Assembly: GCF_000413855.1 (NCBI RefSeq)
Contig: NZ_ATGG01000024.1
Location: 1-64,000, forward strand
Source of the DNA: Acinetobacter gyllenbergii CIP 110306 = MTCC 11365
GTDB taxonomy: Bacteria > Pseudomonadota > Gammaproteobacteria > Pseudomonadales > Moraxellaceae
Length of the DNA: 64,000 nt
Reading direction: 5' to 3'
In this document: one piece after another, positions 1 to 9,096 of the stretch
How the letters are laid out: the number at the start of each line of letters is the position of its first letter
Numbering within the stretch: position 1 is the stretch's first letter
Notes under the pieces: model-generated
Database searches by the model: none
Told to the model about the DNA's origin: nothing
Seen by the model: only the letters and a program-made list of their open reading frames with translations
Program-made: the position numbers and the translations under genes

Positions 1-57
1 TAGCCAAATCCTTGTTTCTCAACAAGTTTTTATCTGCATCACCGCCGATGGATGTGC

Positions 58-85
58 ATTCTACAGTATTTCAGTTCAGGTGCAA
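58..85 (-). promoter_or_regulatory. Sigma-70-type promoter facing out of the window
   Basis: On the minus strand a TTGCAC -35 (80-85) and a TAGAAT -10 (58-63) are separated by 16 bases. It would transcribe leftwards past the window edge. A short perfect stem (CTTGTT/AACAAG, 11-26) lies downstream. The target gene is outside the window; a stable-RNA operon is possible but is a guess. Confidence 0.45.
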
Positions 86-125
86 CCCCCTTTTTCAAAT
101 TTATTTAAATTATTAAATCAAGCGA

Positions 126-1187
126 CTATTTTTTGCACAAATAAGGCTGAAAATGTGCGATTTGGTCGATTATTTGCTCAGTTTTATTTTTTTCTTGCCA
201 GTGTAACGGCCTGCAATCGATATATTCACAGTATCCAGTCCCCTCATAGTTTTCATTTCCCCATAAGAGTTGATAGTGAAAGCTGCCCACATAGCCTGCA
301 GCCAAACCAAATTTATAATCACCTCGGCTTTGTGCTGTCAGATGAAATACAACTGCATCATTTTCTGAATATTGCCATGTAAATTCTCGTGGTAAATACA
401 TGTCACGCCCATTCGGTGTTTGCACCTTTGGATAGACACGGCTGACATCAAAAATGACTTGATGATCATAAAGTACCGAATGTTGTTCATTCGATTGTAT
501 TTCAATGCGAGAAAAAACAATGTTATTCCATTGATTCCTAAGTTCAGACAAGATGATCTGAAAGTCTGAATTGACCTGAATAATTTGATAGGTAAAAAAG
601 TGAAAGGCAATAAAAGGTAAATAGATGGCTCGGGCATGTTTTAAAATTCCCTGCGCCTCAATTTGATAGTGTTGTTTTTTATAGGTGATTTCCCCTTCAC
701 ATTGGCAGCGTACATACCAGTAATCCCCTACCCCCCATTGCAAAGCTGAATGGTTTTCAATGTCCGTGCCAATATTGACTTTGAGCTGGCAACTGAGTTC
801 CTCATCATCACGCTTAAAATAATAATTTGGGAAATCAACCTGAATATGATCAACATCTAGAAATTGATAACGATCTTGCTCTAATTGACACTGCTCTTTG
901 GCGCTATAACTTTTGAGATGTCCGACAGTCGATAAACTACTGGCAACTAAAACCGTCGCAGTATCGATTGCAGTCGTGGTAATCGCACTGGCGTTATAAC
1001 AAATGGGGATGCGAGGTTGGCCGATTAGGCTAATGAAATTTAAATAATGAAAGGGTTCAGGTAAATTGGGCAAGATCAAAGCCTGATAGACGATCTTAAA
1101 TAAGCCTTTAGGTGGGTGGAACGTTAAAGCATCTGACTTATTAAGGTTCAGCTGCTTTAATTGATTGTTATTCATCAATATTGGCAT
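126..1187 (-). CDS. Conserved protein of unknown function (DUF6670-like)
   Basis: A 353-residue protein I cannot assign a function to. It has no clear signal peptide, although a weakly hydrophobic stretch lies near residues 80-100 (Ala/Thr/Ser/Val-rich). The C-terminal part is rich in aromatic residues and ends in a conserved-looking patch, EGTGYCEYIDCRPLHW, near residues 317-332; this resembles Acinetobacter proteins labelled DUF6670, from memory and unverified. The ATG at 1187 is preceded by GGAGG with 6-base spacing, which fixes the start. It follows pssA by only 16 bases on the same strand, so the two are probably co-transcribed; a lipid or membrane link is only inferred from that position. 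Confidence 0.7.
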   Translation of the reverse strand: MPILMNNNQLKQLNLNKSDALTFHPPKGLFKIVYQALILPNLPEPFHYLNFISLIGQPRIPICYNASAITTTAIDTATVLVASSLSTVGHLKSYSAKEQCQLEQDRYQFLDVDHIQVDFPNYYFKRDDEELSCQLKVNIGTDIENHSALQWGVGDYWYVRCQCEGEITYKKQHYQIEAQGILKHARAIYLPFIAFHFFTYQIIQVNSDFQIILSELRNQWNNIVFSRIEIQSNEQHSVLYDHQVIFDVSRVYPKVQTPNGRDMYLPREFTWQYSENDAVVFHLTAQSRGDYKFGLAAGYVGSFHYQLLWGNENYEGTGYCEYIDCRPLHWQEKNKTEQIIDQIAHFQPYLCKK

Positions 1188-1203
1188 ACTGAACCTCCGT
1201 ATT

Positions 1204-2037
1204 TTAACTTGTTATTTTGGCATCATTTTTTTTGGCAAATAGTGTCGTTACAAATCCTGAAAGGACGTAGATGATACAGACAATCAGTATCCCTACAGGA
1301 ATGTTGTACGTGATTGCAGCAAAAATCAAGACCACAGGTAACATCACGACGAAAGGTACACGCTTACGGTCCATTTGTTTAAATGAATAGTATTTGATGT
1401 TGGAAATCATCAGTAAACCCACAGCAACCATAACCACTGAGTTAATCACTTGAATAACAATATCATTTAAATCAAAGATGAATGGATAATCACGGCCGAC
1501 CCAAACCAATGAAATCACCGTCACTGCTGCAAGAGGACTAGCAATACCAATGAAGTAACGTTTATCTACAACACCAATCTGTACATTAAAACGTGCTAAA
1601 CGGAAAGCTGCACAAGCCGTATAGATAAAGCAACAAGCCAAACCAATACGCCCAAGATCATGTAAACTCCAGCTATACATCAAGATCGCTGGGGCAACAC
1701 CAAACGCCAACAAGTCAGAAAGCGAATCGTATTGCTCACCAAATGCACTTTGTGCACCAATGGCACGTGCCACCCGACCATCTAATCCGTCAAGTAATGC
1801 AGCCAAGAAAATGGCATAGATCGCTTGATTAAAGTTTCCATTCATACTGGCAATAATAGAATAAAAACCAGAAAGCAGTGCGGCTGTTGTAATTAAATTC
1901 GGCCATAAATAAATACCACGGCGTTTCACTTTTTGTCCTTCGTGCGTATGCTCTTCTTCTTCTACTTCAAAAGTGATTCCATCAAAAGAATGATCTTCTT
2001 TATTCAAATTAGAATCAGGTTTAAGAGAATTTGTCAT
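1204..2037 (-). CDS. pssA: CDP-diacylglycerol-serine O-phosphatidyltransferase
   Basis: This enzyme makes phosphatidylserine from CDP-diacylglycerol and serine, the step leading to phosphatidylethanolamine, in the inner membrane. The CDP-alcohol phosphatidyltransferase signature DGxxAR...G...D...D is complete at about residues 83-108 (DGLDGRVAR, then GEQYDSLSD). About 40 charged N-terminal residues, with a run of glutamates, precede several hydrophobic segments. I chose the ATG at 2037 (277 residues) because AGGAA lies 9 bases upstream; an in-frame TTG three codons earlier directly abuts that ribosome-binding site. It is the integral-membrane type of PssA, not the peripheral E. coli type. It is probably in an operon with the unknown gene downstream. 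Confidence 0.93.
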   Translation of the reverse strand: MTNSLKPDSNLNKEDHSFDGITFEVEEEEHTHEGQKVKRRGIYLWPNLITTAALLSGFYSIIASMNGNFNQAIYAIFLAALLDGLDGRVARAIGAQSAFGEQYDSLSDLLAFGVAPAILMYSWSLHDLGRIGLACCFIYTACAAFRLARFNVQIGVVDKRYFIGIASPLAAVTVISLVWVGRDYPFIFDLNDIVIQVINSVVMVAVGLLMISNIKYYSFKQMDRKRVPFVVMLPVVLIFAAITYNIPVGILIVCIIYVLSGFVTTLFAKKNDAKITS

Positions 2038-2075
2038 TATTTTCAATTCCTCGAGAATATTTGGACATTGATGGG

Positions 2076-2933
2076 TTATTCACCCACCAACCAACGCACA
2101 GCAGCATGTCCACCATTTTCACTCATGCGCAAATGTGGAAACAACCATTGTAATGCTTGATCCGCATCTTCTGAGAACTTCCAAGGTGGGTTAATTACCA
2201 ATAAACCACAACCATTTAATCCAACTGGTGTGTCATCTGGCCATACACAAATTTCACAAATGAGCTGACGGCGAATCCCCGTTTTCATCATTTTCTTTTC
2301 AAAACGCTCAATCATGGCGCGATCTTTGATTGGATACCACACAGCAAATACACCGGTTGGCCATTTTTTATGTGCGGCTTGGAGTATTTCAACCAATTGC
2401 GGGAAATCTTTACGCTCAATTTCGTAAGGAGGGTCAATCATGACCAATCCACGCTTTTCTTTAGGCGGAATGACACCCATCAAGCCTTCATAGAAATCAC
2501 GCTCATGCAAACCCGCACGTTTATCGCGAATATTAAAATACAATTGCTGAAATACATCACGCTGCATTTCAAATATAGTCGCTTTATCAATATCACGCAT
2601 GCCTTCAAGTGCAAACCAAGGTGAACCTGGATAAGCACCTTTACCCGAACCTGCACGCATATCTTCAACAATTTTAAGATATTGTTTTACACCTTCAGGC
2701 GCATTACGTTTAATCGAATCGTCAAGCTTGACCAAACGATGGATACCCGTTAAGAATTCACCTGATTTTTGTGCTTCCGACGTAGATAAATCATATTTAC
2801 CTGCACCACCATGGGTATCGATATATCGATAAGGTTTATCTTTAGCATTTAAACGAGCGAGCAGTTGAAGCAAAAGTACATGCTTCATAACATCGGCAAA
2901 GTTACCCGCATGGAAATGGTGACGGTAATTCAT
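2076..2933 (-). CDS. rlmJ: 23S rRNA (adenine2030-N6)-methyltransferase
   Basis: RlmJ uses S-adenosylmethionine to methylate N6 of A2030 in 23S rRNA. The N-terminus MNYRHHFHAGNFADVMKH is typical of the family and the catalytic DPPY motif is at residues 167-170. The length, 285 residues, is normal. The ATG at 2933 is the natural start, matching the family N-terminus. It lies 38 bases upstream of pssA on the same strand. Its promoter region, between 2934 and 3375, contains a MITE-like repeat. Confidence 0.95.
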   Translation of the reverse strand: MNYRHHFHAGNFADVMKHVLLLQLLARLNAKDKPYRYIDTHGGAGKYDLSTSEAQKSGEFLTGIHRLVKLDDSIKRNAPEGVKQYLKIVEDMRAGSGKGAYPGSPWFALEGMRDIDKATIFEMQRDVFQQLYFNIRDKRAGLHERDFYEGLMGVIPPKEKRGLVMIDPPYEIERKDFPQLVEILQAAHKKWPTGVFAVWYPIKDRAMIERFEKKMMKTGIRRQLICEICVWPDDTPVGLNGCGLLVINPPWKFSEDADQALQWLFPHLRMSENGGHAAVRWLVGE

Positions 2934-2980
2934 GTTGACAATTTATTCCTCAATTCAGCAGGTAGTTTAACATGAAAATA

Positions 2981-3304
2981 GGGGCCGATGACATTTCACC
3001 TTGCGAGCTCTAGCTCTCATTGCGACTGTAGACATTTTTTAGCTGATACAAGGCATGGTTTACGAAATTTAGTATCCTAAATGAGAAAAACATAACGCTG
3101 TAGCAGCAAAAAACGTCACAGTCCTTGAGCTTCGCCTTGCGCTGCAACCAAAGCAATGTTTTGCTTTTGCTCAGGGTTATAGCTAAAACTACCCTAAACT
3201 TCGTTATGAAACTTGACAAGGGAATCGCCATTGCCTACGTTCCATGCCTCGTTTATGTCGTTTTAGCTTATAACGCAAAGCATGGTTGAAACGTCAGCAG
3301 CCCC
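2981..3304. repeat. MITE-like element, copy 1 (324 bp)
   Basis: The ends form an 18-base terminal inverted repeat: GGGGCCGATGACATTTCA at 2981-2998 against the complement of 3287-3304 (15/18 matches). A TA dinucleotide flanks both ends, as expected for a two-base target duplication. The interior is clearly related, in the same orientation, to the element at 31919-32184. Shared blocks include a hairpin with ATTTAG/CTAAAT arms and a TAACGC(T/A)GTAGCAGC block. No transposase is encoded; the short open frame inside (3010-3231, minus) is shared with the other copy and is probably not a gene. It fills most of the 440-base gap between the divergent rlmJ and oxygenase genes. Confidence 0.8.
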
Positions 3305-3375
3305 TAAATTATTCTTTAGCGTTGATGTGATCGTCTAAAATTGTCCTGTAATCAACCCAATGTCACTGGAGTGCC

Positions 3376-4002
3376 ATGCAAGCAACCTCTCTCCCCCAAG
3401 CTTTTAATCTTCAATCTTGGAATTTGGACCAAGTGCTGAATGATTTAAATGAATTTGGTTTTGCCTTGATTGATCAAGTGTATTCAGATGAATATGTACA
3501 AGCACTTGCACATGAATGTAGTGCTCATCTTGCAGAATTCAGAGCAGCTGGGATACAAAATGGTGTGGTCAGCCATATCCGCAGTGATCATATTTTATGG
3601 ATTGATGGACAACTGCCGATTGCACAACAACATCTACAAACGCTAGAGCATTTATCGCAAGCATTGAATCAGGCCTTCTATTTAGGTATTAAAGAAGTTG
3701 AGGCTCATTTTGCCTGCTATAACGCAGGCGAATTTTATGCGTTGCATCGAGATAATCCGCAGCAGAAAAACGACCGAATGATTTCAACCGTGTTTTATTT
3801 GCATGAAAATTGGCAAGAGGATTGGGGTGGGCAATTACGCTTACAAGATAAAAAGGATCAATGGCATATCATCCAACCGCAACCGAATCGTCTGGCGATT
3901 TTTCAAAGTGACGTTTTGCACGAAGTACTGCTTTCCAAACAACAGCGTTTATCGATCACCGCATGGCTACGCAGTGGCGGTTCTATTTGGAATCAGCGCT
4001 AA
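3376..4002 (+). CDS. 2OG-Fe(II) oxygenase family protein
   Basis: A 208-residue cytosolic protein with the jelly-roll iron-binding triad: H124 and D126 (in YALHRDNP) and H182 (in DVLHEV), and a likely 2-oxoglutarate-binding arginine at R191 (RLSITAW). These are the marks of Fe(II)/2-oxoglutarate dioxygenases of the prolyl-4-hydroxylase/SM-20 type. The substrate is unknown. The start ATG at 3376 is the first in frame and has only a weak upstream site (GGAG at 3368-3371). It is divergent from rlmJ across the MITE-like element and is followed by another plus-strand gene after 62 bases. Confidence 0.85.
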   Translation: MQATSLPQAFNLQSWNLDQVLNDLNEFGFALIDQVYSDEYVQALAHECSAHLAEFRAAGIQNGVVSHIRSDHILWIDGQLPIAQQHLQTLEHLSQALNQAFYLGIKEVEAHFACYNAGEFYALHRDNPQQKNDRMISTVFYLHENWQEDWGGQLRLQDKKDQWHIIQPQPNRLAIFQSDVLHEVLLSKQQRLSITAWLRSGGSIWNQR

Positions 4003-4064
4003 GACCTTTAAATTACTAAAAACACCCTTATATACCACGCATAACTGACGATTTTGGATCCATA

Positions 4065-4592
4065 ATGTCGAATGAAACTCAACAAGTGATTGCTCGAATT
4101 GGTGAAACAGACCAACTCTATTTAGACAGCAATACTCCCGAACTTGCTCTAGAGCGTGCTGACCTACGTTTGCAATTAGTGGTACTGAGTCATATTCGTC
4201 AGGAACAATTGCATTTCTTGCAAGAAGCAATCGTACTGCTTGAACAAGCGCGTGTTGAATATGATGAAATGCCATTAAGCTTGTATTTGAATTTGTCTTT
4301 ATGTTTAGCCAAAGCCTATATGATTTACTTTGAGCTCACTAAAGAGCAGCGTTTTGCTTTAATTACACAGCAAATTCTTAAACCTTTGGCATATACAGAA
4401 CACTTAGATATTTATTTCTTCTTGGCTTACGCTTCAGCTGCTAAGCAAGAACTAGCATTAACACGGCATTGGCTAACGAAATACGTATCTTGCTTGGATC
4501 ATGATTTAGAGTTATTACAACTCCACCCTGCATTTAATGCCATACGCCAAGAAGATTGGTTTAAAACCTTGATTCAAAAAAAAGCTCACTAA
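4065..4592 (+). CDS. Small helical protein of unknown function
   Basis: A 175-residue protein with no recognised motif. The sequence is rich in Leu, Glu and Gln and reads as consecutive amphipathic helices (for example around residues 30-70 and 95-140), so a TPR-like helical repeat fold is possible. It has no signal peptide and is probably cytosolic. It may be co-transcribed with the oxygenase gene upstream. Its stop codon lies in the loop of the downstream terminator hairpin. Confidence 0.7.
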   Translation: MSNETQQVIARIGETDQLYLDSNTPELALERADLRLQLVVLSHIRQEQLHFLQEAIVLLEQARVEYDEMPLSLYLNLSLCLAKAYMIYFELTKEQRFALITQQILKPLAYTEHLDIYFFLAYASAAKQELALTRHWLTKYVSCLDHDLELLQLHPAFNAIRQEDWFKTLIQKKAH

Positions 4593-4606
4593 TGTGAGCT
4601 TTTTTT
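4578..4606 (+). terminator. Rho-independent terminator
   Basis: A 9-bp stem AAAGCTCAC/GTGAGCTTT (4581-4589, 4594-4602) with a 4-base loop is followed by a T run to 4606. It ends the oxygenase and helical-protein transcript. Confidence 0.85.
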
Positions 4607-4621
4607 GATCGGACTAATGAA

Positions 4622-4864
4622 TTATCTGGTGCTATCGACATGCAGTTGTTGATTCAACTCATCAATCACGATCGCCCACTCATCATCTTTATCCCAGTGA
4701 CTTTTGAGAAAATCACGCTGTCCTGCACTCCAGAACTCAGCTTCATGTAACTTTTGATCAGCGGGTAGTTGATGAGTTTTCACAAAATTTTCGATTGCTG
4801 CCTCATCAGCCCCAAGCCCAAGTTGTTCGAATAAAAGCCCAAGTGTCGGTTGCTGTTCAAACAT
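4622..4864 (-). CDS. DUF2789 family protein
   Basis: An 80-residue acidic protein resembling the DUF2789 family: it opens with MFEQQPTLGLLFEQLGL and contains an AEFWSAGQRDFL block. The function is unknown. I chose the ATG at 4864 because GGAG lies 7 bases upstream; a longer reading would add 10 residues without a ribosome-binding site. It is monocistronic between two terminators. Confidence 0.8.
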   Translation of the reverse strand: MFEQQPTLGLLFEQLGLGADEAAIENFVKTHQLPADQKLHEAEFWSAGQRDFLKSHWDKDDEWAIVIDELNQQLHVDSTR

Positions 4865-4971
4865 TGTTATTCTCCAAGTGATGTCCTTTATCAAAATAAT
4901 CTAACAGTAAATCGCCTTGTGATGCAGCGATAGGTCTATCTTTTCTTGTTGTTTTTTGTGTTTATTCGCAT

Positions 4972-5000
4972 AAAAAAAGCACTCTCTAGGAGAGTGCTTT
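4972..5000 (-). terminator. Rho-independent terminator of mdh
   Basis: An 11-bp perfect stem (4976-4986 with 4990-5000, loop TAG) is followed on the minus strand by a T run. It lies 21 bases beyond the mdh stop codon. Confidence 0.88.
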
Positions 5001-5020
5001 CAATTTATCCAAAAGATAAA

Positions 5021-6007
5021 TTATTTTACCATGTCAGCAATTGCTGCACGCTCTTCTTCAAGCTCATTCAGCGTGAAGTTGATACGTTCACGGCTGAACT
5101 CATCAATTTCTAAACCTTGAACGATTTTGTATTCACCGTTTTCAGTCGTTACAGGGAAACCAAACATTACGCCTTCTGGAATACCATAAGAACCATCAGA
5201 TGGAATACCCATAGTTACCCATTTACCGTTTGTACCTAATGCCCAGTCACGCATATGGTCGATTGCAGCATTTGCAGCTGAAGCAGCTGAAGACAAACCA
5301 CGCGCTTCGATGATCGCAGCACCACGTTTACCAACAGTTGGAAGGAACACATCTTTGTTCCATGCCGCATCGTTGATTTTGTCTTTTAAGCTTACGCCAT
5401 TTGCAGTTGCAAAACGGTAGTCAGCATACATTGTTGGAGAGTGGTTACCCCAAACAGTCATGTCTTCGATGTCAGAAACTGCAACACCTGCTTTTTGAGC
5501 AAGTTGAGTTAATGCACGGTTGTGGTCAAGACGTAACATTGCGGTAAAGTTTTTCGCTGGAAGATCTGGAGCAGATTTCATTGCGATGTATGCATTGGTG
5601 TTTGCTGGGTTACCAACAACCAATACTTTAACGTCACGGCTCGCAACTTCGTTGAGCGCTTGGCCTTGACCGATAAAGATTTCGCCATTCACTTTCAACA
5701 AGTCAGCACGTTCCATACCAGGACCACGTGGGCGAGAACCAACTAATAACGCATAGTCAGCATCTTTAAATGCAACTTTAGGATCATCAGTCCCGATCAT
5801 GCCTGCCAATAATGGGAAAGCACAGTCATCAAGTTCCATCATCACGCCTTTAAGCGCTTGTTGAGCTTTCTCAAAAGGAACTTCAAGCAATTGTAAAATT
5901 ACTGGTTGATCTTTACCTAACATTTCTCCGCTTGCGATACGGAATAATAAGCTATAACCAATTTGACCAGCAGCGCCTGTAACGGCAACACGAACGGGTT
6001 GCTTCAT
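5021..6007 (-). CDS. mdh: Malate dehydrogenase
   Basis: NAD-dependent oxidation of malate to oxaloacetate in the TCA cycle, cytosolic. The nucleotide-binding motif TGAAGQIG is at residues 10-17 and the catalytic pair is D161 (LRLDHNR) and H189 (WGNHS). Substrate-binding arginines lie in [10 protein letters not shown] (91-100). The start at 6007 (328 residues, normal for this MDH subtype) is preceded by GGAG 8 bases upstream; a longer reading adds ten residues with no support. It has its own terminator and is monocistronic. Confidence 0.97.
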   Translation of the reverse strand: MKQPVRVAVTGAAGQIGYSLLFRIASGEMLGKDQPVILQLLEVPFEKAQQALKGVMMELDDCAFPLLAGMIGTDDPKVAFKDADYALLVGSRPRGPGMERADLLKVNGEIFIGQGQALNEVASRDVKVLVVGNPANTNAYIAMKSAPDLPAKNFTAMLRLDHNRALTQLAQKAGVAVSDIEDMTVWGNHSPTMYADYRFATANGVSLKDKINDAAWNKDVFLPTVGKRGAAIIEARGLSSAASAANAAIDHMRDWALGTNGKWVTMGIPSDGSYGIPEGVMFGFPVTTENGEYKIVQGLEIDEFSRERINFTLNELEEERAAIADMVK

Positions 6008-6174
6008 GTGATATTCTCCAATGAGATGCGTTTGCACGATTGAACGCTATTATTATTCAATCGAATTATCATAAACGGCAAAGATTGTACTCTAAAGCGA
6101 ATACAGATGCATGTAAAAGAGAATGAATTTCAACGAAAGTCTAATAGAAAATACAAATCAAACTAGGTAAATAC

Positions 6175-6861
6175 CTAGTAACTGCCTTTAATTGTAAATT
6201 CACTTGGGCAGCCCGTCACAATATGGCTTGCACACTGTTTGTATTGACCATTTTTCTGATAGCAGACCCGTATTTCAGTCAAGACTGAATCAAATCTCGA
6301 TGACTGGCAAGTAAAGCGAATACCATTCGGCGGTAAAGACGGATTGAGCTTGGTAAATTGCTGTCTCAAGCTTTCTTTTTGTACTTCTATCGTATTCGGG
6401 CTAGTCAAATCTGCGGGGATTTTTAAACGCTCTGCAAAGTTAATAATGGTTCTAAAATATTGGCTGGCATTCATTGGCATACATCCACCCACATCCTGCC
6501 ATAACTGCACACGTGCATTTTCATCAGGCATGACGCGCGCCACCACCTTGGCTTGTAAAGGTGAGAGTTTGGCAGACGTTTTGGTTGAGCAATCACGGTT
6601 GGGCGGTACTTCAGGCAATAAACTTGCAATGGTCAGTGAATAGCCTTCTAGACATTTGCGTTGCTTTTGTCTTGACGAATCAAAAGAGCACGCGGCGGGT
6701 GTCATCTGCACATGCATCACATAGCCCGTAACGTCTGAATTACTCGCAGCATGTAATGGCATAGCAAAAGACAAGACCAAATAACAAGCCAATGCCTGCA
6801 AAGATCTCATCAACTGCCCTGTGAGTAATTCGATTGGTTTCATCAAATGCAAAAACTTCAT
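6175..6861 (-). CDS. RNase T2-like protein lacking catalytic histidines
   Basis: A 228-residue exported protein with a hydrophobic N-terminal segment (about residues 20-38, ending near HAA). The body aligns by eye with the RNase T2/RNase I fold: YSLTIASLLPEV (74-85) sits where T2 enzymes have the HGLWP motif, and LWQDVGGC (120-127) where they have the KHGTC motif. Both catalytic histidines are missing (replaced around A79 and V124), while cysteines that could form disulfides are kept. So it is probably a non-catalytic member. It starts 27 bases after slt on the same strand and is likely co-transcribed. The first ATG was used; internal ATGs at codons 7 and 19 are alternatives. Confidence 0.65.
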   Translation of the reverse strand: MKFLHLMKPIELLTGQLMRSLQALACYLVLSFAMPLHAASNSDVTGYVMHVQMTPAACSFDSSRQKQRKCLEGYSLTIASLLPEVPPNRDCSTKTSAKLSPLQAKVVARVMPDENARVQLWQDVGGCMPMNASQYFRTIINFAERLKIPADLTSPNTIEVQKESLRQQFTKLNPSLPPNGIRFTCQSSRFDSVLTEIRVCYQKNGQYKQCASHIVTGCPSEFTIKGSY

Positions 6862-6888
6862 TATTTCACTTAAACATCTTGCTGTGTC

Positions 6889-8880
6889 TTAAGGCCCACT
6901 GCGTACAGGAATCGTGCTCATTCGTTTTTCTAACGATTGTGACCCCTGCCCTAACACCACGCCATAATGCGTGGCGTTGGTCATGACATGTTTAACATAG
7001 TCACGTGTTTCCAATAATGGAATGGTTTCAGTGTACTGATCTGCCGCCATATTCTGAGCATCCGGCTGCCAACGGCGCGCACGATTTGGGCCCGCGTTAT
7101 AGCCTGCTGTTGCCAATACGGCATTACCGCTCAATTGACTTTGAATCATTGAAAGATAATAGGTCCCATAACGAATGTTGGTATTCATCTCACTCAGTGC
7201 CGCAGGATTATACGTTTCACCCATTTGTCTTGCGATCAGTTTGGCTGTGTTTGGCATAATCTGCATTAACCCCCCTGCCCCAACATGAGAGCGTGCCGAG
7301 GTTACAAAACGGCTTTCTTGGCGCATTAAACCATAGGCCCACGCAGGATCAATACCAGCATTGTAACTATGACTGGTGACATTACTACGATGCGGCGTGG
7401 CATAGCGATAGGTATCGTTGTGGCGAGATGTGGTTCGATCCGCCGCATAAATCGCACGATCATACCAACCCATATCATGCGCACGTTTCGCTGCTGCTAA
7501 AAGCAGACCATCGTCGTGTTGTAAATAGGCCTGACGAACTGCCCAGTTCCATTCACGGTTAGTATAGTTGGCAGGCGCATTGACATCTCTGAGTGCAAAA
7601 GCTCGTCTAAAATGAATATTTTGATTCAGACGCTGAATATCTTGGGTGCTTGGCTGCTCATTATAAGGCTGATGGTTATAACGTTCGCCTAGACGATCTT
7701 TTGCCAACAAATTATGGTAGTCATCCCCAGCTTGTGCCAATTTGCGATAGATCTGCTGCGCTGCTTGTTTAGAACCACCATCTGAACGCTGTTCCGATGC
7801 ACGTGCCAACCAATACTGCCAACGGTCTTCTTGCTTTTGCGTCACTGACATGGCATCAATCGCACGAATCAGACTTTCCCAAGCCCCGAAACGAATCGCC
7901 TGACGCGCATAAATTTCAGCTTCTTCTGGACTTAATGGATAACCATAACTTTGATCATAGGCATTTAATACTTCACGATTAAAGCCATTCTTCATCACGG
8001 TGGTGCCACCGACATAGCCAATGGTGCGATACAAATATTGTTGTACGGGTTGCGGAACATCCTGAGCAGCACGCTGTACATTGCCCAAGGCATTGGTTAA
8101 GTCACTATCTGCCACACGTCCCAAGGCAAAAATCAAATAGGCATAATCGGCATCATTGGCTTTCGGCGCACTCCACAGATAACCCAATGGATTGGCTTGA
8201 ATTTGATTGAACTGTGCTAAAGAAAGATTCAAGCCTATGGTTTGAGCGGTCGCAATCGCCGGCCCAGACTGGCCTGCACGCAGCTGTCCCCATAAACGTT
8301 GTTGACGATCTTGGGCCGTCATCAGTGGACTAGACAACATCAGATGACCTAAACCATTACATGATTCAGGTTGGGAATTGGTAGCGAGCCAAATGTCTTT
8401 ATATTCTGCAAAAACCAGACTATCACCTGTTTTTGCACGAACTTGCGCAACTGCACAACTTTCTTCTTGATCTGGATTGGTCACATAACTCAGTACAGGC
8501 TTGGCATCGGCAAAGCTTCCGAGTTTGACTTTTTCTTCCACATAATCAGCAGAGAGTTTTTCTGCCATTGCCGATTGCGGATAACGTTGCGCAAAGCTGA
8601 TAATCGAAGCAGCGGGCTGAAAGCCTAAATTGGTATTGAGCTTCCAATATTCGGGATAATAACCCAAAGCATCATTTTGCATGTCAGATTGGTACTGATC
8701 GAGCAAAGCAGAATTGCCCGCATTGGCAGCACGCAAAGCATCATTAAATTGTTCATCTAAAGCATAGACAGACGAGCAGGCAATCATTCCTCCCATTGCA
8801 ATAAAACAACGGAAGCTCTTCTTGTTATTCAATTTACGAGTTAAGGTTGTTCTAAAATTATGCTGCTTTTTCATCTTCAT
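6889..8880 (-). CDS. slt: Soluble lytic murein transglycosylase Slt70-type
   Basis: A periplasmic enzyme that cleaves peptidoglycan strands to give 1,6-anhydro-muropeptides. It has a basic then hydrophobic N-terminus (signal peptide, cleavage near SSVYA, about residue 40), a long helical superhelix region, and a C-terminal SLT domain (about residues 505-640). The domain carries the catalytic glutamate in YGLMRQESRF, plus GAGGLMQIMP and ATAGYNAGP. At 663 residues it is close to E. coli Slt70. I used the ATG at 8880; a TTG lies just before it. The downstream RNase T2-like gene follows after 27 bases. Confidence 0.93.
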   Translation of the reverse strand: MKMKKQHNFRTTLTRKLNNKKSFRCFIAMGGMIACSSVYALDEQFNDALRAANAGNSALLDQYQSDMQNDALGYYPEYWKLNTNLGFQPAASIISFAQRYPQSAMAEKLSADYVEEKVKLGSFADAKPVLSYVTNPDQEESCAVAQVRAKTGDSLVFAEYKDIWLATNSQPESCNGLGHLMLSSPLMTAQDRQQRLWGQLRAGQSGPAIATAQTIGLNLSLAQFNQIQANPLGYLWSAPKANDADYAYLIFALGRVADSDLTNALGNVQRAAQDVPQPVQQYLYRTIGYVGGTTVMKNGFNREVLNAYDQSYGYPLSPEEAEIYARQAIRFGAWESLIRAIDAMSVTQKQEDRWQYWLARASEQRSDGGSKQAAQQIYRKLAQAGDDYHNLLAKDRLGERYNHQPYNEQPSTQDIQRLNQNIHFRRAFALRDVNAPANYTNREWNWAVRQAYLQHDDGLLLAAAKRAHDMGWYDRAIYAADRTTSRHNDTYRYATPHRSNVTSHSYNAGIDPAWAYGLMRQESRFVTSARSHVGAGGLMQIMPNTAKLIARQMGETYNPAALSEMNTNIRYGTYYLSMIQSQLSGNAVLATAGYNAGPNRARRWQPDAQNMAADQYTETIPLLETRDYVKHVMTNATHYGVVLGQGSQSLEKRMSTIPVRSGP

Positions 8881-9052
8881 CAATATCTATGCTCAATTTT
8901 GCCCAGCCATTATAGTGTAATAAGTCTCGCCTTCCACTATTGTTGTGTTATGTAAATTACTGATTCATATTCATTAAAATTCACGCAATTTTATTCACAA
9001 ACTGTCCATTTTTGTCAGTTTTTTATTCTCTGCGTTCGATCTAAAATACTGC

Positions 9053-9058
9053 TATAAT
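9053..9058 (+). promoter_or_regulatory. Extended -10 promoter element of miaB
   Basis: TGCTATAAT gives a consensus -10 (9053-9058) with an extended TGn just upstream. It lies 38 bases before the miaB start. No clear -35 was found, consistent with an extended -10 promoter. Confidence 0.6.
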
Positions 9059-9096
9059 CCGCCGTTTATTTAAATCCACCTTGTTTAGGAGCCTGC

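Noticed and set aside
80..382. Plus-strand open frame at the left edge
   Set aside because: It overlaps the minus-strand gene, has no recognisable protein character and no ribosome-binding site.
3010..3231. 73-residue minus-strand open frame in MITE-like copy 1
   Set aside because: Shared with copy 2 only in its first part, no ribosome-binding site, and lies wholly inside repeat DNA.
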